Assembly: GCA_005239635.1 (NCBI GenBank)
Contig: SBBQ01000041.1
Span: forward strand, 79,211 to 143,210
Reading direction: 5' to 3'
Length of the DNA stretch: 64,000 nt
Source: Uliginosibacterium gangwonense
Lineage (GTDB): Bacteria > Pseudomonadota > Gammaproteobacteria > Burkholderiales > Rhodocyclaceae
Positions within the stretch are counted from its first letter, which is position 1. Each line of letters begins with the position of its first letter. Made by a program: the position numbers and the translations under genes. Positions 9,392-17,129 of the stretch are shown in pieces. The notes below the pieces were generated by a model that had not been told where the DNA came from, made no database searches, and saw only the letters and a program-made list of their open reading frames with translations.

Positions 9392-10855
9392 TTACAGCAA
9401 GACAATGTCGAATTGTTCTTGTGTGTAACTGGGCTCGGGCTGTAGTGAAATCGGTTTGGCAATGAAGTCAGACAACATTGCCAACGATTGCGACTCTTCG
9501 TCTAGAAACAGGGTTACCACAGTCGGTGCCGCAATAATGCGAAACTCGCGGGCATCTAAATATTGGCGGGCTTCACGTAGTAAGTCGCGCAAAATCTCGT
9601 AGCACATTGTTTGCGCGGTTTTAACTTCGCCGCGGCCACCACAGGTTGGGCACTCTTCGCACAGCACGTGGGCGAGTGATTCACGCGTGCGCTTGCGCGT
9701 CATCTCCACCAAACCCAATTGCGTAAAGCCAGACACACTCAATCGTGTGCGGTCTTTTGCCAATGCTTTGTTGAGTTCGGTGAGCACAGCAAGGCGATGC
9801 TCAGGGTTGTCCATGTCGATGAAGTCGACAATGATGATGCCACCTAAATTGCGCAGACGAAGTTGCCGCGCAATAGTGTGCGTGGCCTCTAGGTTGGTTT
9901 TGAAAATGGTGTCGTCAAAATTGCGTGCGCCCACAAAACCGCCGGTGTTCACATCAATCGTGGTCATGGCTTCGGTTTGATCAATGATCAAATAGCCCCC
10001 ACTTTTTAAATCAACCCGACGTGCAAGGGCACGTTGAATTTCATCTTCCACACCATGTAAATCAAACAGCGGACGTTCGCCCGTGTAGTGATCAATTACA
10101 TTCTCCAGTTGCGGCATATACACATGCGCAAAGTGTTTAAGGCGAACGTAGTTCTCACGTGAGTCGACCAAAATGCGTTGGGTGCTCTCGCTGACCAGGT
10201 CGCGTAGCGCACGTTGGCCGAGGTTAAGGTCTTCGTGCAACAAGGCCTGTGGTTTGGCTTGCTTCGAGCGCGCTTGAATATCGTCCCAAGCTTTACGTAG
10301 ATATCCAATATCTGCGGCGAGCTCTTCATCGGTGGCCGACTCTGCCATCGTGCGCACAATGTAGCCGCCGGGTTCCTCTTGTGGCACAAGTTTTTGAATA
10401 CGTGCACGCAGCACTTCACGTTCTTGCTCGTCTTCAATGCGCTGCGAAATGCCAATATGCTTATCTTGCGGCAAGTAGACCAGCAAGCGGCCAGCGAGCG
10501 AAATTTGTGTGGTGAGGCGTGCACCTTTGGTACCGATGGGGTCTTTTAAGACCTGCACCATGAGCAGCTGGCCTTCGTGCAGAATACGTTCAATTGGGCG
10601 AGCATCACCATGATGCGCGTTATGGCGCTCTTCCCAAATGTCTGCCACATGCAAAAACGCAGTGCGTTCTAGACCAACATCAATAAAGGCCGATTGCATG
10701 CCAGGCAACACGCGCACGACTTTGCCCAAGTAGATGTTGCCGACCAACCCGCGAGAGGCGTTTCGTTCGACCAAGAGCTCTTGTACTTGGCCTTGCTGCA
10801 TGAGCGCCACACGTGTTTCTTGTGGCGTGAAGTTCATCAGAAAGATTTCATTCAT
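9392..10855 (-). CDS. rng: Ribonuclease G
   Basis: Single-strand-specific endoribonuclease of the RNase E/G family, needed for 16S rRNA 5' end maturation and decay of some mRNAs. The 487 residues hold an S1 RNA-binding domain (GNIYLGKVVRVLPGMQSAFIDVG, about 35-60), the catalytic aspartates in IDVNTGG and VDFIDMD, and the zinc-link cysteines in CPTCGGRG. The open frame extends upstream to 10903, but the ATG at 10855 gives the standard MNEIFLMN start and lies 4 bp after the maf stop. The downstream neighbour is the convergent sensor kinase, 18 bp away. Confidence 0.96.
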   Translation of the reverse strand: MNEIFLMNFTPQETRVALMQQGQVQELLVERNASRGLVGNIYLGKVVRVLPGMQSAFIDVGLERTAFLHVADIWEERHNAHHGDARPIERILHEGQLLMVQVLKDPIGTKGARLTTQISLAGRLLVYLPQDKHIGISQRIEDEQEREVLRARIQKLVPQEEPGGYIVRTMAESATDEELAADIGYLRKAWDDIQARSKQAKPQALLHEDLNLGQRALRDLVSESTQRILVDSRENYVRLKHFAHVYMPQLENVIDHYTGERPLFDLHGVEDEIQRALARRVDLKSGGYLIIDQTEAMTTIDVNTGGFVGARNFDDTIFKTNLEATHTIARQLRLRNLGGIIIVDFIDMDNPEHRLAVLTELNKALAKDRTRLSVSGFTQLGLVEMTRKRTRESLAHVLCEECPTCGGRGEVKTAQTMCYEILRDLLREARQYLDAREFRIIAAPTVVTLFLDEESQSLAMLSDFIAKPISLQPEPSYTQEQFDIVLL

Positions 10856-10859
10856 GGTG

Positions 10860-11477
10860 TTACACCGGATAGCCGAATGATTTGAGCAGTGTGCAGGTTT
10901 CAAATAATGGCAGCCCCATAATGCCGGTATAAGAACCGCGAATTTCTTCTACAAACATGCCCGCCCGCCCTTGAATGCCGTATGCGCCTGCTTTATCCAT
11001 GGGTTCGCCACTCGCGACGTAGCGAGCAATATCCGGCTCACTAAGTTGAGTGAAGCGTACATCACTCACGCTGGTAATGTGCTCAAGGCGATTACCATCG
11101 CACATCGCTACTGAGGTGAGTACGCGATGCGTGCGGTCGGAGAGGGATTTTAAAATGCGTGCTGCATCGTCCGCGTCTGTGGGCTTGCCAATAATGACGC
11201 CATCTAAATCAAGCGTGGTATCTGCAGATAACACGGGGTGGATTGGCAAATGTCGCAGCGCTAATCTTTTCCAACCCCCTTCTGCTTTGGCGCGAGCAAT
11301 GCGCTGCACGTAGTCGAGCACGCCTTCGTTTGGCAAAGGGTCTTCATTCACGTCAAGATCGCTACGTTCGCCACTGCGAAACAGCAGCACATCAAATTGC
11401 ACATTAAGTTGACGCAATAATTCACGTCGGCGCGGACTGCGCGAAGCGAGATAAATGCGAGGCGGCAAACTGTTCAT
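10860..11477 (-). CDS. maf: Maf-family nucleoside triphosphate pyrophosphatase
   Basis: Hydrolyses non-canonical or dTTP/UTP-type nucleotides to monophosphates. The 205 residues show the Maf signature LASRSPRRRELL near the N-terminus, the catalytic aspartate region SADTTLDLDG, and GKP followed by AYGIQG. The SPRR motif is typical of the YhdE (dTTP/UTP) subgroup. It sits between rlmH and rng in the usual betaproteobacterial order and is likely co-transcribed with both. Confidence 0.93.
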   Translation of the reverse strand: MNSLPPRIYLASRSPRRRELLRQLNVQFDVLLFRSGERSDLDVNEDPLPNEGVLDYVQRIARAKAEGGWKRLALRHLPIHPVLSADTTLDLDGVIIGKPTDADDAARILKSLSDRTHRVLTSVAMCDGNRLEHITSVSDVRFTQLSEPDIARYVASGEPMDKAGAYGIQGRAGMFVEEIRGSYTGIMGLPLFETCTLLKSFGYPV

Positions 11478-11503
11478 GGCATTAATTAAATCAGCTCAGT
11501 AAC

Positions 11504-11983
11504 TTAATCGCGATGATAAGGGTGGTTAATGAGCAAACTGTGCGCGCGATAGAGTGCTTCTGCGACCAGCACACGCACCAGCGCATGCGGCAGTGTAAGG
11601 CTTGATAGACGCACCTTTTCATGCGCTCTGGCCTTAATTGCATCCGACAAGCCATCCGGTCCGCCAATAATCAGCGCGACATCGTTGCCACTACTTTGCC
11701 AACGCTCCATACGCTGCGATAGCGTGCGTGTATCGAGCGCCTCACCGCGTTCATCTAATACGACGACACGGATATGTGAGCCACAGTTTGCCAATGCTGC
11801 TTCAAGCCGTTGTTGTTCGGCTTGCATCATTTGCGGCACCGTTTTGCCGGTGGTGCGCGGCTCTGCTTTTACTTCGGTCAAGATTAACGGCAGGTCGCGC
11901 GGCATGCGATTTTGATAGTCGCGAAAGCCACTTTCGACCCAATCCGGCATGCGTGTGCCAACTGCAATCAGATGCAGCTTCAT
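11504..11983 (-). CDS. rlmH: 23S rRNA pseudouridine-1915 N3-methyltransferase RlmH
   Basis: SPOUT-fold methyltransferase that methylates pseudouridine 1915 in helix 69 of 23S rRNA. It shows the N-terminus [10 protein letters not shown], the SAM-binding knot [10 protein letters not shown], and the conserved end [10 protein letters not shown]. The open frame runs on to 12043, but the ATG at 11983 gives the standard 159-residue length and lies 1 nt after the rsfS stop, so the two genes are coupled. Confidence 0.96.
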   Translation of the reverse strand: MKLHLIAVGTRMPDWVESGFRDYQNRMPRDLPLILTEVKAEPRTTGKTVPQMMQAEQQRLEAALANCGSHIRVVVLDERGEALDTRTLSQRMERWQSSGNDVALIIGGPDGLSDAIKARAHEKVRLSSLTLPHALVRVLVAEALYRAHSLLINHPYHRD

Positions 11984-11984
11984 C

Positions 11985-12341
11985 TTAGTCGTCGCTGTCG
12001 GCTTTCTTGCCGGTTGAAGGTTTGCCTTGCCACAGCTCTTCAATGTTGTAATAACTGCGCACAGCAGGCTGCATCACATGCACCACAGCGTCGCCTAAAT
12101 CAACCAGCACCCATTCGCCCGTTTCTTCGCCTTCCACACCAATCACTTCGCCGCCGGCTTCTAAAACTTTTTCTTGTACGTTGCGTGCCAATGCTTTGAC
12201 TTGACGGTTGGAATCACCACTACACACGACTAGGCGATCAAATAATGAAGTGAGTTTACGGGTGTTGATGACCTCAATGTCTTTGCCTTTAATGTCTTCA
12301 AGGGCATCAACAATGATGCGTTGTAATTTACGAATATCCAT
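11985..12341 (-). CDS. rsfS: Ribosome silencing factor RsfS
   Basis: Binds ribosomal protein L14 and blocks joining of the subunits when nutrients run out. The start at 12341 ([16 protein letters not shown]) gives 118 residues with the family core [34 protein letters not shown] and a YYNIEELW tail. An upstream extension to 12377 is unlikely because it would overlap the end of nadD. Gene order nadD-rsfS-rlmH is conserved. Confidence 0.95.
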   Translation of the reverse strand: MDIRKLQRIIVDALEDIKGKDIEVINTRKLTSLFDRLVVCSGDSNRQVKALARNVQEKVLEAGGEVIGVEGEETGEWVLVDLGDAVVHVMQPAVRSYYNIEELWQGKPSTGKKADSDD

Positions 12342-12345
12342 GTGT

Positions 12346-13011
12346 TCAGTGATCCTGATAAAGCCGGTGTACTTCAATGTAGTGGGCTACGGCTGGTGTG
12401 AGCAAATAGCGTGTTGATTGACGCTGTGCGAGTCGAGCGCGCAGCGACGAAGATGAAATATCTAGCGGCGTTAACTGAAAAGACATGATGCTGCCGTGTG
12501 TGCGTTGGTGCAGCGCTGAAATGTCTGTCGAAAAGTGGTTTTGCCAAAGCGCTTGCAGCGGCTCGACAAATTGTTCCGGCTGCAAAACGGTACCGGGGCG
12601 CGTTGCGATGGCAATGTGCGCGAATGCCAACAACTCTTGCCAGCGATGCCACGTTGGTAGACGCACAAAAGCATCGGCGCCCATGAGCAACACTAGAGGG
12701 GTGTGCGGCAATTCGGCGCGCACGTGTTCGAGCGTTAGTATGGTGTAGCTGGTAATGCCTTGCGCGGCGGCGCGCACTTCTGCATCGCTGCATTCGAATG
12801 ACGGGTTGTCGGCAATCGCGCATTGCGTCATGGCGAGCCGATGTGCAGCGGATACCCCTGGCTGCTCGCGATGCGGCGGCAAGCCAGCGGGAATCCAGCG
12901 TACTTTGCCAAGTTGTAAGGCTTCGCGCGCCTCTTCTGCCAGCCGTAGATGACCGAGGTGCGGCGGGTTGAATGTGCCGCCAAAAATACCGAGCGGTGCG
13001 GCGAGTGTCAT
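12346..13011 (-). CDS. nadD: Nicotinate-nucleotide adenylyltransferase
   Basis: Transfers AMP from ATP to nicotinate mononucleotide in NAD synthesis. The N-terminal nucleotidyltransferase motif is GIFGGTFNPPHLGH, and the second site near the C-terminus is DISSSSLRARL, matching the family ISSTxIR motif. At 221 residues it has normal length. Its ATG overlaps the stop of the upstream membrane-protein gene by 4 bp, and rsfS starts 5 bp after its stop. Confidence 0.95.
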   Translation of the reverse strand: MTLAAPLGIFGGTFNPPHLGHLRLAEEAREALQLGKVRWIPAGLPPHREQPGVSAAHRLAMTQCAIADNPSFECSDAEVRAAAQGITSYTILTLEHVRAELPHTPLVLLMGADAFVRLPTWHRWQELLAFAHIAIATRPGTVLQPEQFVEPLQALWQNHFSTDISALHQRTHGSIMSFQLTPLDISSSSLRARLAQRQSTRYLLTPAVAHYIEVHRLYQDH

Positions 13012-13769
13012 GCAGCCTGTTCCGGCGTCACGTTCATGGCGGTATCCGGTTCGGTGATAAACACATCAAAATAGCTGAGTGCTGCGGTGGTTATTAAAGT
13101 GGGCCCCAACATGAAGGCTAAAAAGCCACGAATAAAACCACCAATAAAATCTGCATGACTACCAAACACGGCATTGGTGAGCAGCAAAATGGCACTTGGA
13201 ATGATGAGCGCCCACAAAATAACGCCTAAGCCAAATACAACGAAGGCGCGCCAATTACGTAGTACGGCTACAACGCCAAAGAAGATAGATTTACCTGCGT
13301 TGAGACCGTGCCAATTGGCAAGATACGGCGCAAACCACATCGCTAAGGTGAGCGGCAGCACAAGCGGCAATAGCTTGAGTAATTGCCAAAATGCAGCATC
13401 TTGGTCTTTGGCAGGAACACCATAGAGCAACAGCGCGATCAGTAACACCAGCAGTGTGCCCATCACTTGCAAGCCGCCAAGGTGCAGTAGGGTCATGCTG
13501 CTTTTTTTGATGCCGAGAATAAAAATCTCGTGGCTCATTTGGCGCGACTGGCGCAATTGACGCACGACATTGCCAATCAAAGCGGCTAGTAAGGGCTGCG
13601 CCAAGGCGATAATAATTTGGCCGACAGTACTCAGGCTAAACATGACCAATATCAGCGCGTAAGACATGGTTAGCGCAATCAAAATGGCCGGATTGCGTAG
13701 GTAGAGACGCAGGCTATCTAGCAGCCAAGCGTAGCCGCGTGAGGCGGGTAGAACACGTGCCTGAATCAA
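13008..13769 (-). CDS. BPSS1780-family membrane protein (second of a pair)
   Basis: Polytopic inner-membrane protein of unknown function with about six membrane helices. The family N-terminus (here IQARVLPASRGYAWLLDSLRLYLRNP) begins directly after a TTG at 13769, which overlaps the TGA of the upstream gene by 4 bp. I prefer that start to the open-frame start at 13916, whose extra residues read like frame noise from the neighbour. It forms a tandem pair with a paralogue upstream and is coupled to nadD downstream by another 4-bp overlap. Function is not known. Confidence 0.75.
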   Translation of the reverse strand: MIQARVLPASRGYAWLLDSLRLYLRNPAILIALTMSYALILVMFSLSTVGQIIIALAQPLLAALIGNVVRQLRQSRQMSHEIFILGIKKSSMTLLHLGGLQVMGTLLVLLIALLLYGVPAKDQDAAFWQLLKLLPLVLPLTLAMWFAPYLANWHGLNAGKSIFFGVVAVLRNWRAFVVFGLGVILWALIIPSAILLLTNAVFGSHADFIGGFIRGFLAFMLGPTLITTAALSYFDVFITEPDTAMNVTPEQAA

Positions 13770-14515
13770 GGCAACACCTCGCGGTAAGAAACATACATGG
13801 CACCCAGCATCATGGGACAGAACACCAGTAACCCCAAACCAAACGTCATGGCGACGAGTAGCCACAAGCCCAGCATTGCCAAGCCAAAGACCGTGAAGGG
13901 CAGCATATTGGCCCAAGATGCGCGCAAGCTGAGTTTAAGTGCCTCACCCGCAGGCATGCCGCGCAACACGACCAGTGCGGGTGCAAACCAACTCGCCATA
14001 AACACCGGCAGGCTTAGCAATAGCAACACGATAAAAGTGAGCATGGCCGAGCCAATGGCAATTTGCACGCCTGGCACACCGCCTGTCGTCATCGCAGTAA
14101 CAAAGCCAGTGCCCATAATGAGAAATACCAGCAGCGTGACGACTAAACCGAATAGTAAATAAAATGCGCCCAGCAATACCAAATCTTGTGTGCGATGACT
14201 AAAGCCGTACGCGAGATGGTCGAGCGAGAGTCTGCGTCCGGCTTCCATTTCGCTGCAACCATAGAGCAGGCCGCCGATGACGACAGGCGCGCACAGTGTA
14301 GACACAATCGTACCCACAATGGGTAGCATGCTAATGAATAGGCCGCCCGCTATGGCAATGGCGGTAATGATGAGCCACATGGCGGGTTCGCGCAGGAAAA
14401 ACTGCCAACCTTCAGCCCACCATTGAAGCCCTTGGCCTGCTGCAACAGAGTGAACGTTGGCGGCACCTGAGTGTATTTGGTCAGCAGGGGGTGGATCGGG
14501 TAAATATCGACTCAT
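13766..14515 (-). CDS. BPSS1780-family membrane protein (first of a pair)
   Basis: A short proline-rich N-terminus (MSRYLPDPPPAD) leads to the family stretch VAAGQGLQWWAEGWQFFLREP, then about six membrane helices with GCSEMEAGRRLSLDHLAYGF between helices, which is typical of BPSS1780 proteins. The open frame reaches a TTG at 14536, but the ATG at 14515 is more plausible. It lies 44 bp downstream of thrB on the same strand. Its role is unknown. The pairing of two diverged copies suggests they act together, perhaps as a complex. Confidence 0.75.
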   Translation of the reverse strand: MSRYLPDPPPADQIHSGAANVHSVAAGQGLQWWAEGWQFFLREPAMWLIITAIAIAGGLFISMLPIVGTIVSTLCAPVVIGGLLYGCSEMEAGRRLSLDHLAYGFSHRTQDLVLLGAFYLLFGLVVTLLVFLIMGTGFVTAMTTGGVPGVQIAIGSAMLTFIVLLLLSLPVFMASWFAPALVVLRGMPAGEALKLSLRASWANMLPFTVFGLAMLGLWLLVAMTFGLGLLVFCPMMLGAMYVSYREVLP

Positions 14516-14559
14516 GATGTTGTGGTCATCGTCCAATAAAATCGTTTAGCGCTGCGCGA

Positions 14560-15519
14560 TTAAGGTAAAGGAATCGAATTGGCAATGCGTTGTCTGAGTA
14601 CGTCACGAAAGCGTGTTGGATCGTGACGATGAACCATTTCGCCTTCACGCGGCAAGTGCAAATCAAACAAGCGCGATAACCAAAAACGCAATGCGCCGGC
14701 ACGCAACATCGCTGGCCATGCTGAACGTTCTAATGCGTTAAAGGGCCGAATGTCATGATAGGCCTGCAATAGCGGTTGGGCGAGGTTTTCATCAAGCGAG
14801 CCATCAGTGCGCGAGCACCAGTCATTTACGGTTACGGCCACATCAAACAGCAGCGCATCGTTGCCGGCAAAATAAAAATCAATAATGCCGCCTACGCGTG
14901 CGCCATCGTCTTCTTCAAATAGGCAGTTGTCACGGAACAAGTCAGCGTGCACAACGCCACGCGGCAAATCGTGCGTGTGATGCAAACCCTGAAAACGCAA
15001 TTCTTCTTTCAGCAGCCATTGTTCGTCTGGCGGCAGGAATGGCATTACTTGCGGGGCGACATCTTTCCACCAACGCGGGCCGCGCGGGTTTTCAAGTTTG
15101 CGCCCATAGCTTTGGCCTGCAATGTGCATGTCGGCCAACATAGCGCCAATTGCAGCGCAATGTCGCGCGTCTGGCTCCATGACTGAACGACCTGAAAGAC
15201 GGGTAACGAGCGCGGCGGGTTTGTCGTGCAGGGTGCCGAGGTATTCGTTATCGCGGTCTGCAATCGGCGCCGGGCAAGGAATGCCGTGGCGCGCCAAATG
15301 TGCCATGAGATGAATGTAAAACGGCAACTCGGTGCGTGTGAGCTTTTCAAATAGCGTGAGCACAAAACGACCGCCATTTGGCCCGTGTGTGGTAGTCACA
15401 AAATAGTTGGTGTTTTCAATGCCGGCAGAAATGCCTTGCAGCTCGGTGAGCGAGCCAACTGAGTAATGTTTGAGCCAGCCAGAAAGCTGCTCTTCGGTAA
15501 CGGTGGTAAAGACGGACAT
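14560..15519 (-). CDS. thrB: Homoserine kinase, aminoglycoside-phosphotransferase type
   Basis: Phosphorylates homoserine in threonine synthesis. This is the ThrB form with the APH kinase fold, common in betaproteobacteria and pseudomonads, not the GHMP form of E. coli. Evidence: ISAGIENTNYFV near the N-terminus, the Brenner motif VVHADLFRDNCLF with catalytic aspartate (about 194-206), and GGIIDFYFAGNDALLFDVA for metal binding. Length of 319 is standard. The next gene on the same strand is the BPSS1780-type membrane protein. Confidence 0.94.
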   Translation of the reverse strand: MSVFTTVTEEQLSGWLKHYSVGSLTELQGISAGIENTNYFVTTTHGPNGGRFVLTLFEKLTRTELPFYIHLMAHLARHGIPCPAPIADRDNEYLGTLHDKPAALVTRLSGRSVMEPDARHCAAIGAMLADMHIAGQSYGRKLENPRGPRWWKDVAPQVMPFLPPDEQWLLKEELRFQGLHHTHDLPRGVVHADLFRDNCLFEEDDGARVGGIIDFYFAGNDALLFDVAVTVNDWCSRTDGSLDENLAQPLLQAYHDIRPFNALERSAWPAMLRAGALRFWLSRLFDLHLPREGEMVHRHDPTRFRDVLRQRIANSIPLP

Positions 15520-15683
15520 GCTACGGTTAAGTTGCGATCGCGATTGAATGTCGAAGGATTGAACAACGATTGGTGTAAAGCGCGCTACGATTTACTAGGC
15601 AAGCAAAACACACACACTTTTTTGCCAATCCTTGTGTTGTTCCTGAGTTGTTTGTTGTTATGTGCTGCCGACGGGGATTTGGT

Positions 15684-15699
15684 ATTGGCATTTGCCAAT
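15684..15699. repeat. Inverted pair of the dispersed octamer, after the DUF2782 gene
   Basis: ATTGGCA and TGCCAAT arms separated by two T form a near-perfect 16-bp palindrome 14 bp beyond the DUF2782 stop codon. One arm belongs to a full TTGCCAAT copy (15692). Close inverted pairs of uptake sequences serve as terminators in Neisseria. Here no U tract follows. Confidence 0.6.
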
Positions 15700-15712
15700 G
15701 GGCAACCCAGTC

Positions 15713-16120
15713 TTACCAAGAATGAATCACCCATTGCGGCACTTTTAGTCCGGTGTCCAATCCGTCCATGCGCGTAAAGATGCCATCGCCGCGTTGGTCG
15801 ATGAGGTAGTACGGCTTGCCGTGAGCGGGGGTCACTTTCACCATGTATAACTTGCCGCGCACGCGATATTCCTCAGCCTTTTCGCCGCCGCTGCGTTCGC
15901 GAATGGTCACCTCAGGCTCATCCTCTTGCGCGCTGCTGGCATTGGCCGGCATAGCAGGCGGCTCAGGAATGGGCTGCAGCTTTTGCGGAGCGGATTGTGC
16001 ATGTACGAGCGTTGCGCCTGTGAGCAAGGCGAACACCACGGTAGCGCGCAAAAGCGCAATCAAGGTTGACGCAGTTTGCATGGCAGAAATTGGCGCAGCA
16101 GTTTTGTAGGTGTTCAGCAT
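15713..16120 (-). CDS. DUF2782 domain secreted protein
   Basis: Uncharacterised small exported protein typical of betaproteobacteria, usually near polA and thrB as here. An N-terminal signal segment (VVFALLTGATLVHAQ, about 29-43) is followed by a proline-rich linker and a compact C-terminal domain with VTIRERSGGEKAEEYRVRGKLYMVKVTP and YYLIDQRGDGIF. The start at 16120 is supported by AAGGAG 7 nt upstream; a second ATG at 16081 would give a shorter signal peptide. Function unknown. Confidence 0.85.
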   Translation of the reverse strand: MLNTYKTAAPISAMQTASTLIALLRATVVFALLTGATLVHAQSAPQKLQPIPEPPAMPANASSAQEDEPEVTIRERSGGEKAEEYRVRGKLYMVKVTPAHGKPYYLIDQRGDGIFTRMDGLDTGLKVPQWVIHSW

Positions 16121-16254
16121 GGCGGGCTCCTTACCTTCATTTTACCAAGTGGGCCGGATTGTCGCGATGCATTTTGTGCCTATTTCAGCCGGTTTTACGC
16201 CTATTTAGGGGTGCGCATTGCGGGGTGCCTGAGTTGCAGGCCTGCAATGCAGGC

Positions 16255-16983
16255 TTACAGATTGAGCATGAGCTCGTGCTCTTCAGCCAAGGGTTTAAAA
16301 CCACGCGTTTCGTAGTGCTTAAAAATGGCGTCGACCACGGCTTGCGGGTCGTCGATCACCTGAATGAGGTTCATGTCATCGGGGCTGATCATGCCATCCA
16401 CCACCAAGCGATCACGGAACCAATCAACCAAGCCCTGCCAAAAAGCACTATCCACCAAAATAATGGGGATTTTTCGGCTCTTGCCCGTTTGCACTAAGGT
16501 GAGCGCTTCCATCAGTTCGTCGAGCGTGCCAAAGCCGCCGGGCATGACGACATAGGCCGCGGCGCATTTAACGAACATAAACTTGCGCGCAAAGAAGTGC
16601 TGAAAGGTTTGCGAAACGTCTTGATAAGGGTTGCCACTTTGCTCGTGTGGCAATTGAATATTGAGCCCGACAGAGGGCGATTTGCCGTAATACGCGCCTT
16701 TGTTGGCAGCTTCCATGATGCCGGGACCGCCGCCCGATATGACAGAGAAGCCTGCGTCCGACAACAAGCGTGCAATACGCTCGGTGAGCAAGTAGCGCGG
16801 GTCATCTTGCTTGGTGCGTGCACTGCCAAAAATAGACACAGCCGGGCGGATTTCGGCGAGGCGTTCAGTGGCTTCTACGAACTCTGCCATAATGCCAAAA
16901 ATGCGCCAGGCTTCGCGTGCGTTGTAGCTAACCGCTGACAAACCAGGGTCAACGATTTTGGGTAGTTTTTTATGTTTGCTCAT
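16255..16983 (-). CDS. LOG family protein (TIGR00730 type)
   Basis: Rossmann-fold lysine-decarboxylase-like protein. Characterised relatives hydrolyse the ribose-phosphate bond of cytokinin or purine nucleotide monophosphates. The signature is present: SGGGPGIMEAANKGA (about 85-99) and VVMPGGFGTLDELMEALTLVQ. The start at 16983 (MSKHKKLPK) is favoured by AGGAG upstream of the ATG; the frame stays open to 17040. The N-terminal extension before the fold places it in the longer bacterial subgroup, whose substrates are less certain. It diverges from polA. Confidence 0.88.
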   Translation of the reverse strand: MSKHKKLPKIVDPGLSAVSYNAREAWRIFGIMAEFVEATERLAEIRPAVSIFGSARTKQDDPRYLLTERIARLLSDAGFSVISGGGPGIMEAANKGAYYGKSPSVGLNIQLPHEQSGNPYQDVSQTFQHFFARKFMFVKCAAAYVVMPGGFGTLDELMEALTLVQTGKSRKIPIILVDSAFWQGLVDWFRDRLVVDGMISPDDMNLIQVIDDPQAVVDAIFKHYETRGFKPLAEEHELMLNL

Positions 16984-17129
16984 ATCGGACTCCTGATCTT
17001 CGGTTTTGGCACGAAGGTGTTTGGCATGAAAAGGTTGCACAATTCATGACGCGTTCGCTGGCACACACATAGCGCACGCGTTTCTGATCATTCCTATTCG
17101 CTGTTCGTACTCTTTGAAAATTTTGCACC

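Noticed and set aside
13770..13916. N-terminal extension of the second BPSS1780-type gene
   Set aside because: The added residues overlap the upstream gene in another frame and do not fit the family N-terminus.
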